From Phycisphaerales bacterium (GTDB lineage Bacteria > Planctomycetota > Phycisphaerae > Phycisphaerales > SM1A02): 64,000 nt of DNA. Below the pieces are notes generated by a model. That model had not been told where the DNA came from. It made no database searches and was given only the letters and a program-made list of their open reading frames with translations. The stretch lies in assembly GCA_029242715.1 (NCBI GenBank), contig JAQWTL010000032.1, positions 43,522 to 107,521 on the forward strand, in the 5' to 3' direction. The first letter of the stretch is position 1, and each line of letters starts with the position of its first letter. Position numbers and translations under genes: made by a program. Below, one piece after another: positions 51,620 to 61,549 of this stretch.

Positions 51620-52474
51620 CTAGTTCGTGGCGTCATTGCTGCGAACTTCAACGACTTCGATGCGTGAGAGATTGATTCGGATGACGGGGTCACCTTCCTC
51701 TTCCGGTGCGAGGATCACGCCGTATCGATGGTCATAGTCAATGTCGGTTACGGTTTTCTCGACAAGGCGAAGCTGCTCGTCGTAGTAGCGGATCCAGACA
51801 GTCTCGTCCTTGAGTTCGTCCCAATCGATCGAGTAGATGTCCGTTGTGCCGGCTACGATTCCAGAAAGTTCAGAGAGGCTGGTCATGAAAGCCTTGTTGT
51901 CAACGACGGCAAGAGCGTTTGTTTCCTCAGTAGTCAGAGTTGGCTTCAGCAACAGTTGCTGAATGTATCGGCCAATCATGGCTGTCTGGACATCAGGCAG
52001 CAGGTCATTGAATCGAGGATCCAGGACGATGCTGCTGTAGAGCGTTTCAGGATCAATCTCCAGGGGAATGCTGATTGCGTTCACGTACCCGATCTGTCCC
52101 AGCATGAGGGTGGTCAGAGGCATGACCGATGGGGGATTGTCTTCTGTGCCGCCCAGTTGAAGGGCCGCTGTTACCAGCATGTACGCTGAAGCTTCGATGT
52201 ACTCTTCAACGAGTTCGCGAGCCTCTTCGAGAGGCTCTGGTTCGCTTGCGATTGTGATGCTGCCATCGAATACCGGGAGCAATCCAATCTGAAGGACTTC
52301 CAGATTTGCCCATTCCTGGATGAGTGACTCGATGCCGCCTGCAGGGGATGTTCCAGCGACCCCGCTGGGGGGGCGAAGATCCATGATCGAATCCTGGGCA
52401 GCAGCTGAGGGGGCCAGCAGGCAGCAGGTGGCGGTGCCCAGGACCAGGACATATGTGATTCCAGCGAGTCTCAT
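51620..52474 (-). CDS. Exported protein, unknown
   Basis: A 284-residue protein with signal peptide MRLAGITYVLVLGTATCCLLAPSAAAQ. ATG 52474 has a strong GAGGAGG ribosome site; the longer upstream frame lacks one. After the signal there is a Pro/Gly-rich stretch with a run of seven G in the DNA, then a helical part (EEARELVEEYIEASAYMLVTAAL; PLTTLMLGQIGYVNAISIPLEI) and a beta-rich end (VWIRYYDEQLRLVEKTVTDIDYDHRYGVILAPEEEGDPVIRINLSRIEVVEV). I do not recognise the family. It converges with the amidotransferase gene (26 bases apart) and diverges from the MFS gene (64 bases). Confidence 0.75.
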   Translation of the reverse strand: MRLAGITYVLVLGTATCCLLAPSAAAQDSIMDLRPPSGVAGTSPAGGIESLIQEWANLEVLQIGLLPVFDGSITIASEPEPLEEARELVEEYIEASAYMLVTAALQLGGTEDNPPSVMPLTTLMLGQIGYVNAISIPLEIDPETLYSSIVLDPRFNDLLPDVQTAMIGRYIQQLLLKPTLTTEETNALAVVDNKAFMTSLSELSGIVAGTTDIYSIDWDELKDETVWIRYYDEQLRLVEKTVTDIDYDHRYGVILAPEEEGDPVIRINLSRIEVVEVRSNDATN

Positions 52475-52538
52475 GGGGGCCTCCTCATAACGCTCCATCA
52501 GTGAGTCTACGGTCAATTCCATCGGCTGGAAGGGCAAA

Positions 52539-53837
52539 GTGGCTGCAACGCCGGGTAGCATCCACCCAAGCAGTGGATGGATTGCCTTGACTGACTCTGA
52601 TCGACAAGCATGTGCCTGGAATGTGAAGTGGTACCCACGGTACGCCTTCCTGTCAGATGCCTACTTCTGGCTTCCGATCTTCTTCCTGTACTTCAGCAAG
52701 GAATTGACACTTGATGAGGTCCTGCTCGTCGAGATGATCTATTACCTGGGTGTCTACCTGATGGAGGTTCCCAGTGGCTGGTTCTCTGATCGCTTTGGAA
52801 GGAGGATCACGCTACTGGTGGCAGCCGTTGTTCTGGCTGTTGCTTATGGAATGATCTTCCTTGGAAGCACTTTTCTGGTCTTTGGAATTGCGCAATTCCT
52901 CAAGGCCACAGGCATCTCCTTCAAGAGTGGTACTGAGACGGCATTCCATTTTGATTCCTTGAAAATTCTCGGAAGAGAAGATGAGTTTGCTGCTCGTGAA
53001 GCCAAGGTTTCGAGAAACCGATTCCTTGGCGGGGCCCTTGCAGCACTCATTGGTGGCCTTGTTGCCATCTGGTCATTGCAATCGGCCTATCTGGTGGCAT
53101 GTATCTGTGCGATTGGCATGATTCTGCTGGTCGTTCGTTTCAGTGAACCCAAAATTGAGGAAGATGAGAAGTATGGGAATCCTCTGCGGGAATTCGGCAA
53201 GTGCATTGCCTATCTCAAGCAGCCAATTCTCCTGGCCATCATGGGCTATTTCATCCTCATGACGATCCTGAATCATGTGCCATACGAATTTTTCCAGCCC
53301 TATATCGAACTGTCACTCGTCTCATATCCATGGGCTCAACCTGGTACACCATTTGTCAGTGGTGTTCATGTCACCCTGACTCTGCTGGTCGCGTCCTTCT
53401 TCGGTGCCAGAAGCATTCGGATTCGTGACAGAATCGGTTTGTGGTGGACGTTGCTTGTGGCCACTGTTCTACAGGTTCTGATCATCGGGGTGATGGGCTG
53501 GTTCCTGGCGCCGCTGGTGGTGCTCCTGTTGCTGGCCCGATCAGTTCCACGTGCCCTGATGGCGCCAGTGATCAACGCAGCGGTGACTGGCCGTGTCGCA
53601 AGGAAGCATCGTGCGACGTATCTATCCATGCAGAGCCTGGCGGGGCGGCTTGCATTTGCCGGGATGCTTCTGTTGTTGACAACGGCAGTCCCATCCAACG
53701 AAAACACCACTTGGAACAGCCTCTCAAGTGCATTGAGGCTGTCCTTCTGGATTGCCTTGGGTGGGCTGGCAATAGTCATAGTGGTTGCCGTCCTGAGATC
53801 GAAGCGAGACGGAACGGGTGAGGCGGCGCCTTCCTGA
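52539..53837 (+). CDS. MFS transporter
   Basis: A 432-residue membrane protein with 12 helices. FFLYFSKELTLDEVLLVEMIYYLGVYLMEVPSGWFSDRFGRRITLL contains the MFS loop 2-3 motif as GWFSDRFGRR, and RNRFLGGALAALIGGLVA is the motif before helix 5. It resembles drug or metabolite efflux members with an EVPSG motif, but the substrate is unknown. GTG 52539 gives a 28-residue soluble start; GTG 52623 is another option. No regulator or metabolic gene is adjacent. Confidence 0.85.
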   Translation: MAATPGSIHPSSGWIALTDSDRQACAWNVKWYPRYAFLSDAYFWLPIFFLYFSKELTLDEVLLVEMIYYLGVYLMEVPSGWFSDRFGRRITLLVAAVVLAVAYGMIFLGSTFLVFGIAQFLKATGISFKSGTETAFHFDSLKILGREDEFAAREAKVSRNRFLGGALAALIGGLVAIWSLQSAYLVACICAIGMILLVVRFSEPKIEEDEKYGNPLREFGKCIAYLKQPILLAIMGYFILMTILNHVPYEFFQPYIELSLVSYPWAQPGTPFVSGVHVTLTLLVASFFGARSIRIRDRIGLWWTLLVATVLQVLIIGVMGWFLAPLVVLLLLARSVPRALMAPVINAAVTGRVARKHRATYLSMQSLAGRLAFAGMLLLLTTAVPSNENTTWNSLSSALRLSFWIALGGLAIVIVVAVLRSKRDGTGEAAPS

Positions 53838-53858
53838 GTGGTGCAGCCTGGAGTCCGG

Positions 53859-55196
53859 TCAGCGGGGTGCTTGCCGGTCCTGATCATCGTTTTGAGGCTT
53901 CGATTTACGGCGAAACTTCTGGAGGAGATGTATTGGAGGTCTTTCGATCATTGCGAACTGGGCCGCGTCGAGCCCGAGGGCTTGCTGCTTCTGGTTGGGT
54001 TGAATCCCCACGATTAGGTCAATCACCTTCAGAATGATGTAGGTGACGAGGCCTGACCAGACCAGCACGTACGCTAAGCCACGTAACTGCTTGACGATCT
54101 GTGAGGGGTCGCCATAGAACACGCCGTCACCTCCGTCAGGATTGACGGCGAGCGTGGCGAAGAGGCCTGTAGCCAATGCGCCCCAGATGGCCGAAACGCC
54201 GTGGACTGCAAAGACGTCCAGAGAGTCGTCCACGCGAAGTATTTGCTTCAATACGGAGATGGCGATGAAGGAAACAACGCTCGCGAGTGCCCCGATGGCC
54301 AGCGCTGCGGCAGGCTCAACGAATCCGGAGGCGGGTGTGATGGCTACGAGCCCGGAGACGACTCCGCTGATGAGTCCGATGCCCGAGACGCGACCCAGGA
54401 GCACCTTATCCATCAATATCCAGGTCAGCCCGGCCGTGGACGCGGCAAAGATCGTGTTGATCAAGGCGTAGACGGCGACTGTATTGGCGGCACCGCCGCT
54501 GCCGGCATTGAATCCGATCCATCCGAACCAGATCAGGCCGGCACCCAGGATGCAGAAGTTCACATTGTGTCCTGACTGTATGTGATCTGGAAACCCGGGG
54601 CGACGTCCCAGGAGCAGTCCGGCGACCAGGGCTGCAATGCCAGCGTTCAGGTGTACGACCATACCGCCGGCAAAGTCGAGGGTGCCGGCATTCTTCAATG
54701 CGAAGAATCCTTCGTCACCAGGATGATTTCCCCAAAGCCAGTGCGCGATCGGGCAGTAGACCAGGAGAATCCAGGCTGGCACAAAGAGTATGAAGGCGGA
54801 CAACCGCATCCGCTCAGCAAAACCGCCGATGACAAGCGAGGCGGCGACCATGGCAAACGTACACTTGAAAGCCATGTCGAGAAGGCCCGGGATTGACGAG
54901 GTGGACTTCTCCCACACGTCCCGCAACATGACGTAGTCGAATCCCCCGGTGAGACCGCCAAGAATGCTCGGAGAGAAGGCAAGGCTGTATGCCAGGATCG
55001 GCCAGATCGTGCCGATCAGGCACATGATCAGCAGCGACTGAAGGATGATCGAGGATGCGTTCTTACGCTGGACCAGGCCGCCGTAGTAGAAGCCGATACC
55101 CAGTGTCATCAGGAGCACCAGGGCCGTGGCGGTGAGTATCCATGCAACGTCGCCGGAATTCACATGGTTGATGGTACTGAACGTGTTGGCAATCAT
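53859..55196 (-). CDS. amt: Ammonium transporter
   Basis: An Amt/Rh channel with 11 helices. The conserved pore histidines are in GGMVVHLNAGIAALVAG and LDVFAVHGVSAIWGAL; FNAGSGGAAN and DFAGG are family signatures. At 445 residues it is normal, with a soluble C-terminal tail (ERPPIHLLQKFRRKSKPQND) that is more basic than usual. The usual partner glnK is not adjacent. Start ATG 55196 gives a periplasmic N-terminus as in AmtB. It converges with the MFS gene, 21 bases apart. Confidence 0.93.
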   Translation of the reverse strand: MIANTFSTINHVNSGDVAWILTATALVLLMTLGIGFYYGGLVQRKNASSIILQSLLIMCLIGTIWPILAYSLAFSPSILGGLTGGFDYVMLRDVWEKSTSSIPGLLDMAFKCTFAMVAASLVIGGFAERMRLSAFILFVPAWILLVYCPIAHWLWGNHPGDEGFFALKNAGTLDFAGGMVVHLNAGIAALVAGLLLGRRPGFPDHIQSGHNVNFCILGAGLIWFGWIGFNAGSGGAANTVAVYALINTIFAASTAGLTWILMDKVLLGRVSGIGLISGVVSGLVAITPASGFVEPAAALAIGALASVVSFIAISVLKQILRVDDSLDVFAVHGVSAIWGALATGLFATLAVNPDGGDGVFYGDPSQIVKQLRGLAYVLVWSGLVTYIILKVIDLIVGIQPNQKQQALGLDAAQFAMIERPPIHLLQKFRRKSKPQNDDQDRQAPR

Positions 55197-55258
55197 GATC
55201 TCATTGTCTCATGTGGAAGAGGCGGCGGGAGGATAGCAAATCGTCCAATTGACTCAAT

Positions 55259-55549
55259 TCAAAGGCCCAGTGCGGAGGATGCGGCCGCAAGATCAATTCC
55301 CTCCAGGCGAATCGTCTTTTCCGGACTGCCCTGGCCACTTGAGATCTGGACCCGGGTGCGGTTGAGTCCGAGTGTCCTGGCCAGCAACTTGATGAGTGCG
55401 ATGTTGGCCTGGCCACCCTCAGGTGGCGCAGCGATCCGGATCTTCAGGCGATCACCAAGGGGGCCGGCAATGGCGTCTCTGGAGGCACCAGGGACTGCCT
55501 TGACTCTCAGCAAGAGGTGGTCGTCCTGGTCCATGAGGCAAGCGGGCAT
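55259..55549 (-). CDS. DUF167 (YggU) family protein
   Basis: A 96-residue protein of the YggU family. LLLRVKAVPGASRDAIAG, RLKIRIAAPPEGGQANIALIKLLARTLGL and RVQISSGQGSPEKTIRLEGI match the family along its length. The function of the family is not established. Met1 (55549) and Met6 are both possible starts. It is oriented with amt, 62 bases upstream of it, and diverges from the mannosidase gene, 31 bases away. Confidence 0.9.
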   Translation of the reverse strand: MPACLMDQDDHLLLRVKAVPGASRDAIAGPLGDRLKIRIAAPPEGGQANIALIKLLARTLGLNRTRVQISSGQGSPEKTIRLEGIDLAAASSALGL

Positions 55550-55580
55550 ATGGCCAGACTAGCGGCTTCTGCTCAGTTGG

Positions 55581-58500
55581 GTGGAGGGTGGTGCTACACT
55601 TCGCTTCGTGCTTCCTCAACATGAACTTGATGCGATTCGATTCGCTAATCTTGCCGAATCTGTTTTGGCGCCGCGTTTCATTCGGCAGCGATTACCGCTT
55701 TCGATACGAGCATGGCAGACGATGGAGCACCTGGCTCCCAAATCGCTGGACATGGATGCCTTTACGCCCGTTGAGATTGGTTGGCGATGGGGACCACCGT
55801 GGTCAACTACCTGGTTCCATCTGGCAGGTCCCGTTCCCGAGGCTTCTGTTGGGCCAATTGCGCTTCAGTTTTCAAGTGGAACGGAAGCGACATTCTGGCT
55901 GGAGGGCACGCCATTTCACGGGCTGGATGCAAACAGGGATCTAGTTCGCCTTCCACATGAAGCCATGCATGGTGGTCAGGTTGATCTTCTCGTTGAGGCG
56001 GCTTGCACGTTGCCACTGGGTGCCAGCACGTTCTGGTGGGATCATCCTGAGGTTCAGACTCGATGGAAAGAGGAGAACCCCGGCCGGCTGGAATCAGCAG
56101 CGCTCGTTGAACTGGATGAATCTGCCTGGAAGTTGCATGAAGCCTGGGACTTTGCACGCAAGCTGCTTCTGGCCTTGCCACCTGAACAGGAATCATCCGC
56201 GCGTCTTCTGGAAGGCCTGCATGACATCGCAGCTCGATTAGCCGAAGATGATCCAGCATCCATTCATGCAGATCTCACGGCTTTGCTCGCGGAAGGTGGT
56301 TCTGCAGCTGGTGGCCCCTGTGTTGCCTCGGGACATGCACATATCGATACAGCCTGGCTCTGGCCGTTATCTGAAACACGTCGTAAATGCCTGCGGACAT
56401 TTGCCACCATGCTTCGTCTCATGGAACGTTATGACACGTTCCGTTTTCTCTGCAGTCAGGCTCAGCAGTATGCCTGGATCGAGGAGGATGCCCCGGATTT
56501 GTTCAAGCAGATCAGCGAGCGTGTTCGCGAGGGTCGTTGGGAAGCCGGCGGGGCCATGTGGATCGAGCCTGACTGCAATGTGCCATCGGGCGAATCATTG
56601 ATACGGCAGATTCTTCACGGAACCAACTGGTGGCATGATCGATTTGGACAGGCTGCTGCCCAGCGACATCTCTATCTTCCTGACACATTTGGTTTCCCGG
56701 CATCCTTGCCCCAGATCATCCGGCTTGCAGGCCTGGATACATTCATCACGAACAAGATTTCGTGGTGTGAGACGAATCGTTTTCCGCATGTCACCTTCCA
56801 ATGGAAAGGGATTGACGGAACAGAAGTTCTCTCGCATCTCACTCCGGGGCACAATTACAACTCGCCCATTGATCCCAGTGATGTGCTGGCAGGTCATGGG
56901 ATTCTCACGGGTCAACCACAGCCCCGACCGTCTGCCTGGTTGCAGCCCTTCGGATATGGAGATGGCGGTGGCGGCCCGACGGATTCCATGATCGAGCGGA
57001 TCAATCTGTCGAATCAATGTGCAGGTCTCCCGGAAGTTCAGCATGGTCGAGCCGATGACTTCTGCAGTTTGCTGCATGACAATTCGGCTGGCTTGCCAAC
57101 ATGGGATGGTGATCTCTATCTGGAACTTCACCGTGGCACCTATACCAGTCAGTCATGGCTGAAGATGGCCAATCGTGTTGCAGAGGATGATCTTCGTTGC
57201 ATCGAGGCGATGGGAATGGGGGCGCCAACTGCAGTTGATCCGGCTTTGCTCAGGGAACAGTTGGATGAAGTCTGGAAGCTTGTTCTGTTGAACCAGTTCC
57301 ATGACATTCTTCCGGGGTCATCGATCAACGAGGTCTATCGGGATGCCCGGGCCCAGTACGACCAGGTCCAATCTGAATGCGACGAATCCATGTGTTCGGT
57401 GTCGGCGCCTTGGCTTGCTGCAGTGGGTGGTGGGGCGGCCTGCTTCAATCCCGCCAGTACAAGTCGGTCCGGAGTCATCGATGTCGACGGGGAACCTGCA
57501 TGGCTGGAAAATGTTCCAGCCCTTGGTGCTCGTGTCCTGGTGCCTGGTGATGGCAACCAGCCATCACCTGTAGAGATCGAAGGACTGCACCTCAACAACG
57601 GTCTCATCGAAGTCACTCTGGATGAAGTCGGACGAGTTGCACATCTCGCTTGCCTTGGGGCCAATCGATCTGTGACAGATCAATCAAGACCGCTTGGTCA
57701 ACTGGTGCTCTACGACGATCAGCCTCGGCGTTGGGAAGCATGGGATATCGACTCGGATTATGTCGAAACTGCTCAACCGGTCGAGTCCATTGCCGAAATG
57801 GAAATCATCGAGTCTCACCCGCTACGAACGATCATCGAATTCAGAAGAGCGCTCGGAAAGGGCAGCCGTCTGGTGCAGAGGTACGTGCTCCGTGCGGGTG
57901 ATCCGAGACTGGACGTGGAGTACCTGGTTGATTGGCAGGAGGATCGCACGCTGCTTCGATTGAGTTGTCCTACGGACATCCGTGCGAGATTCGGTACCGT
58001 TGGTATCCAGTTCGGTGTTCAAGAACGACCGACACACAGCAACACATCCTGGGAACAGGCTCGTTTCGAGTTTCCCGGTCATCGATTCATGGATCTGTCT
58101 GAACCCGGTCGTGGATTGGCCGTGCTCGATGATGGCCGCTATGGACGATCTTTCAACGGCGACATGATGGGATTGTCTCTCTTGCGAGCCCCTCGCATGC
58201 CTGACCCCGAAGCAGATCGAGGCACGCATCGATTCAAGGTGGCCTATATGCCACATGCTGGCGATTGGAGAGCTGCGGGTGTATCGGCTGAAGCAGAGGC
58301 GTTGTGCCGACCCTTGCGCATGCTGGGGCAGGGTACGGGGTCTGAAATCAGTCATTCGCCGTTTCACATTCATGTTGACGGTGGTGCGCATGTGGAAATA
58401 GCGGCCTTGAAGCCAGCACAACAAGGAAGTGGTCATGTGCTTCGACTGGTCGAGGTCCATGGCGGCGCGGGGGATATCGAAATTGAATGGGCACAATCAC

Positions 58501-58631
58501 CAGCCAGTGTTCGGGCAGTCGACTTGCATGAATCCAATCCAGTTGATGTAGACCTGGCCCATGATGGCGGGCGTACACGGATCGGCATTCGGCCATTCCA
58601 GATCGTCACATTGTTGATTGACGGTTCCTGA
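55581..58631 (+). CDS. GH38 alpha-mannosidase
   Basis: The enzyme removes alpha-linked mannose. The zinc site begins with GHAHIDTAWLWP (His252, Asp256 region), the nucleophile is Asp368 in LPDTFGFPASLPQI, and NQFHDILPGSSI (571-582) adds the third metal contact. WWHDRFGQ and YLELHRGTYTSQSWLK are also typical. At 1016 residues it is a full bacterial type with C-terminal beta domains. No signal peptide is seen, so it acts in the cytoplasm. GTG 55581 or GTG 55608 may be the start. The symporter gene begins 2 bases after its stop, which implies uptake of the sugar oligomer followed by cleavage. Confidence 0.93.
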   Translation: MEGGATLRFVLPQHELDAIRFANLAESVLAPRFIRQRLPLSIRAWQTMEHLAPKSLDMDAFTPVEIGWRWGPPWSTTWFHLAGPVPEASVGPIALQFSSGTEATFWLEGTPFHGLDANRDLVRLPHEAMHGGQVDLLVEAACTLPLGASTFWWDHPEVQTRWKEENPGRLESAALVELDESAWKLHEAWDFARKLLLALPPEQESSARLLEGLHDIAARLAEDDPASIHADLTALLAEGGSAAGGPCVASGHAHIDTAWLWPLSETRRKCLRTFATMLRLMERYDTFRFLCSQAQQYAWIEEDAPDLFKQISERVREGRWEAGGAMWIEPDCNVPSGESLIRQILHGTNWWHDRFGQAAAQRHLYLPDTFGFPASLPQIIRLAGLDTFITNKISWCETNRFPHVTFQWKGIDGTEVLSHLTPGHNYNSPIDPSDVLAGHGILTGQPQPRPSAWLQPFGYGDGGGGPTDSMIERINLSNQCAGLPEVQHGRADDFCSLLHDNSAGLPTWDGDLYLELHRGTYTSQSWLKMANRVAEDDLRCIEAMGMGAPTAVDPALLREQLDEVWKLVLLNQFHDILPGSSINEVYRDARAQYDQVQSECDESMCSVSAPWLAAVGGGAACFNPASTSRSGVIDVDGEPAWLENVPALGARVLVPGDGNQPSPVEIEGLHLNNGLIEVTLDEVGRVAHLACLGANRSVTDQSRPLGQLVLYDDQPRRWEAWDIDSDYVETAQPVESIAEMEIIESHPLRTIIEFRRALGKGSRLVQRYVLRAGDPRLDVEYLVDWQEDRTLLRLSCPTDIRARFGTVGIQFGVQERPTHSNTSWEQARFEFPGHRFMDLSEPGRGLAVLDDGRYGRSFNGDMMGLSLLRAPRMPDPEADRGTHRFKVAYMPHAGDWRAAGVSAEAEALCRPLRMLGQGTGSEISHSPFHIHVDGGAHVEIAALKPAQQGSGHVLRLVEVHGGAGDIEIEWAQSPASVRAVDLHESNPVDVDLAHDGGRTRIGIRPFQIVTLLIDGS

Positions 58632-58633
58632 TC

Positions 58634-60976
58634 ATGCACATGAGCGTTCTTGACTGGTCGATTGTCATCGGGCTCATTGTGATCCTGACCATCACCAGTA
58701 TCCGAACCAATCGATATGCGAGGAGTGTCTCAGGGTTCCTCGCAGCCAATCGTTGCGCGGGGCGGTATCTCATAACGATTGCATACGGAATGGCGCAGCT
58801 TGGCGTCATCTCCCTGGTCTGGTTCTGGCAGCAGAATTACGACGTGGGTTTCACCTCGATCTGGTGGGGATTCATGGAAGGCCCGGCCCTGATCCTGATT
58901 GCCCTGACCGGTTGGGTCGTCTACCGCTTCAGGCAGACGCGTGCGATGACGATGGCGCAGTTCTTCGAGATTCGCTACAGCCGGAATTTCAGAGTCTTTG
59001 CCGGGCTCGTGGCCTTCCTTTCAGGAATCATCAATTATGGAATCTTCCCAGCAGTTGCTTCGAGATTCTTCATACATCTCTGCGGACTACCTGAGGTCAT
59101 CAGTCTTCTTGGATTGGAAGTCAGCACCTTCCCGCTGCTGATGGCTATGTTGCTTGGAACAGCACTTCTGTTCGTGTTCCTTGGCGGTCAGATTGCAGTG
59201 ATGGTCACGGATTTCATTCAGGGATCCTTTGGCAACATCGTCTTCATCATTGTGATCATCTTTCTGCTGTCGACCTTCGGTTGGGATCAGATTTCCGATG
59301 CCATGCTCAAGGCGCCGGAAGGAAAATCCATGGTTGACCCCTTCGATCTCGGGAAGGAAAAGAACTTCAATGCCTGGTACTGGGTGATCAGTGTGATCGT
59401 CTTGTTCTATGGAATGCTTGGCTGGCAGGGAACCAGTGGATACAACGCTTCGGCGATCAATGCCCATGAGGCAAAGATGGCCAACATTCTCAATGGCTGG
59501 CGATTCCGGGTACTGATGCTGATCACCCTGATCCTGCCAATCTGTATCCGAGTGATGATGAATGATGAGAGCTTTACAGAGCAGGCATCAGCCATTCAGT
59601 CCGTTGTCGATGCTCAGGAGACGGCAGCACTTGGTTCTGAGGTTCGGACGCCTGTAGCAACCAGGATGCTGCTTCCCGGAGGCCTGCTGGGTCTCATGTG
59701 CGCGGCGATGCTGGGGGCATTCATCAGTACAAATGACACGTACCTTCATGCCTGGGGAACCATATTCATCCAGGATGTGGTTCTGCCATTCCGAAAGAAG
59801 CCGCTCTCGCCCAGGGCTCATATCTGGCTGCTTCGATTCTCCATACTTGGTGTCGCCATCTTCGCGTTCTTCTTCAGTCTCCTCTATACCCCGACCCAGT
59901 ACATCGCAATGTTCCTCGCAATCACGGGAGCCATCTTCGTCGGAGGAGCAGGCTCTGCAATCATTGGTGGGCTGTATTGGAAACGAGGCACGACTGCAGC
60001 AGCATGGACCGCCATGATCGCCGGCATGTCGCTCAGTTGCTTTGGAATCATCGTGAAGCAGTTGCCGGCTGCGACCTACTGGTCCGGTTCAGTCATCGAG
60101 ATACATGATCAGACGGGGGACAGGGTGGTCTATGAGCCGATCAAGACTGCTGCGACAATGGAATCAGCAGGGGATTGGCCGATCATTGGTGATTCTGGTC
60201 TGCGATGGGGTATCACCGGGGTGAAAGAGCAAGATGGGGCGTGGGAAAGCATGCACGCCCCGCCTTCCGATGCGGTCACGTTGACCATCGTTTCGAAGAA
60301 GGGTTTGCCATTGAGGATGGTGGATATCCCCGATGGTGGTGAAGGTACTTCCATTGCACAAGGGGATGCAGCCTTCAAGGCTCAACTTCACAAGCAGTCA
60401 CGCAGCCTCATTTCGCCCTTTCTTGATGTCTGTTATTACGTCAACCATCATGTCACCGGCCAGGTAATGACGTTCTGGTCAATCTTGACAGCGATCCTGC
60501 TCTATATCCTCGTTTCTCTTCTTGGCCCAAGGCAGGATTTCAATATGGATCGCCTGCTGCATCGGGGTCGGTATGGAGACGAGGGCGATGTTGTTGAAGT
60601 GGATTCAAAGCCAGGTTGGCTTGAGCGACTTGGAATCGACAAGGAGTTCTCTACAGCTGACAAGTGGGTGACCGCGGTGACTCTTGCCTGGCCGATCTTC
60701 TGGACGATCGTGTTTCTCGTTCTGACAACATGGCGTTTGACTGGCCACGAGATTGCAGAAGAAACCTGGGCGAGTTGGTGGCAGTGGTGGACCTGGTGCA
60801 CGCTTGTGGCTGCAATCATCGTGGTCACCTGGTTCACAATCGGAGGCTTCCTGGACGTCCGGGCCCTGTACCGTCGTCTTCGTGCCTACGATTCAGATGT
60901 ACGTGATGATGGCAGAGTCGTGGATCATCAGAACGCTGATGAGGTCAAGGAAGGCCCTGGAGCCATTGATAACTGA
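58634..60976 (+). CDS. Sodium:solute symporter (SSS family)
   Basis: A 780-residue transporter. VGFTSIWWGFMEGPALILIALTGWVVYRFRQTRAMTMAQFFEIRYSRNFRVFAG is the SSS core opening, with GYNASAINAHEAKMANILNGWRFR and FISTNDTYLHAWGTIFIQD later. About 13 helices come first, then a soluble insert of about 110 residues (VIEIHDQTGDRVVYEPIKT to KAQLHKQSRSLISPF), two to three further helices, and a cytoplasmic tail. The insert and extra helices are beyond the usual 500-600 residue size. It follows the mannosidase by two bases, so a mannose-containing or related glycan is the likely solute. Confidence 0.88.
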   Translation: MHMSVLDWSIVIGLIVILTITSIRTNRYARSVSGFLAANRCAGRYLITIAYGMAQLGVISLVWFWQQNYDVGFTSIWWGFMEGPALILIALTGWVVYRFRQTRAMTMAQFFEIRYSRNFRVFAGLVAFLSGIINYGIFPAVASRFFIHLCGLPEVISLLGLEVSTFPLLMAMLLGTALLFVFLGGQIAVMVTDFIQGSFGNIVFIIVIIFLLSTFGWDQISDAMLKAPEGKSMVDPFDLGKEKNFNAWYWVISVIVLFYGMLGWQGTSGYNASAINAHEAKMANILNGWRFRVLMLITLILPICIRVMMNDESFTEQASAIQSVVDAQETAALGSEVRTPVATRMLLPGGLLGLMCAAMLGAFISTNDTYLHAWGTIFIQDVVLPFRKKPLSPRAHIWLLRFSILGVAIFAFFFSLLYTPTQYIAMFLAITGAIFVGGAGSAIIGGLYWKRGTTAAAWTAMIAGMSLSCFGIIVKQLPAATYWSGSVIEIHDQTGDRVVYEPIKTAATMESAGDWPIIGDSGLRWGITGVKEQDGAWESMHAPPSDAVTLTIVSKKGLPLRMVDIPDGGEGTSIAQGDAAFKAQLHKQSRSLISPFLDVCYYVNHHVTGQVMTFWSILTAILLYILVSLLGPRQDFNMDRLLHRGRYGDEGDVVEVDSKPGWLERLGIDKEFSTADKWVTAVTLAWPIFWTIVFLVLTTWRLTGHEIAEETWASWWQWWTWCTLVAAIIVVTWFTIGGFLDVRALYRRLRAYDSDVRDDGRVVDHQNADEVKEGPGAIDN

Positions 60977-61015
60977 GGCGGACTACAGGCCTCTTGGCGA
61001 GGTTGCTATCCTGCC

Positions 61016-61549
61016 ATGTTCACTTCCAAGATGGCTGTGTACAGGGGCTTCCCAATGGCGGGCTTCGAGATCACCAGAATCGTAGATGCACCTGTTGAAC
61101 AGGTGTTTGGTGTCTTTACGGATCTCGATCGGATGGGAAATCACTGCAAGGACATCGTCAAGATCGAGCGAGTCACAAATGGCCCGATCGCAGCTGGCAC
61201 GGTGTTCAAGGAGACACGTTCGGTCTTCGGGAGGGAATCGACGGAAACCCTGACTTTCAAGGAATTCGATCCGCCCAGCCACTGGGTCATCAGCGGCGAT
61301 TTCTGTGGCATGATCTTCCTGACGAATTTCAATCTTCAGCCTGAAGGTGATGGGACTCGTTTGATTGTCAGAACCACAGTCAAGGCGACAAACCCCATAG
61401 CCTGGTTGATGGGGCTCATATCACCACTGTTCATGGGCAGCATGAAGCGGGCCATGAAACGGGATACGGACATCTTGTGTTCTGTTGCAGACGGTACCTG
61501 GACTGAACCGGACACTGAACAAGACAGCGATCAGGACGAGGCTACTTGA
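61016..61549 (+). CDS. SRPBCC (START/polyketide cyclase-like) protein
   Basis: About 177 residues with the SRPBCC pattern: FEITRIVDAPVEQVFGVFTDLDRMGNH, then TETLTFKEFDPPSHWVISGDFCGMIFLTNFNLQPEGDGTRLIVRTTVKA, and a C-terminal helix (GLISPLFMGSMKRAMKRDTDIL). Such proteins bind hydrophobic ligands in a cavity; the ligand is unknown. ATG 61016 is used; the conserved part begins at ATG 61055, which is equally plausible. The 3' end overlaps the convergent gene by 8 bases. A short gap of 39 bases separates it from the symporter. Confidence 0.85.
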   Translation: MFTSKMAVYRGFPMAGFEITRIVDAPVEQVFGVFTDLDRMGNHCKDIVKIERVTNGPIAAGTVFKETRSVFGRESTETLTFKEFDPPSHWVISGDFCGMIFLTNFNLQPEGDGTRLIVRTTVKATNPIAWLMGLISPLFMGSMKRAMKRDTDILCSVADGTWTEPDTEQDSDQDEAT

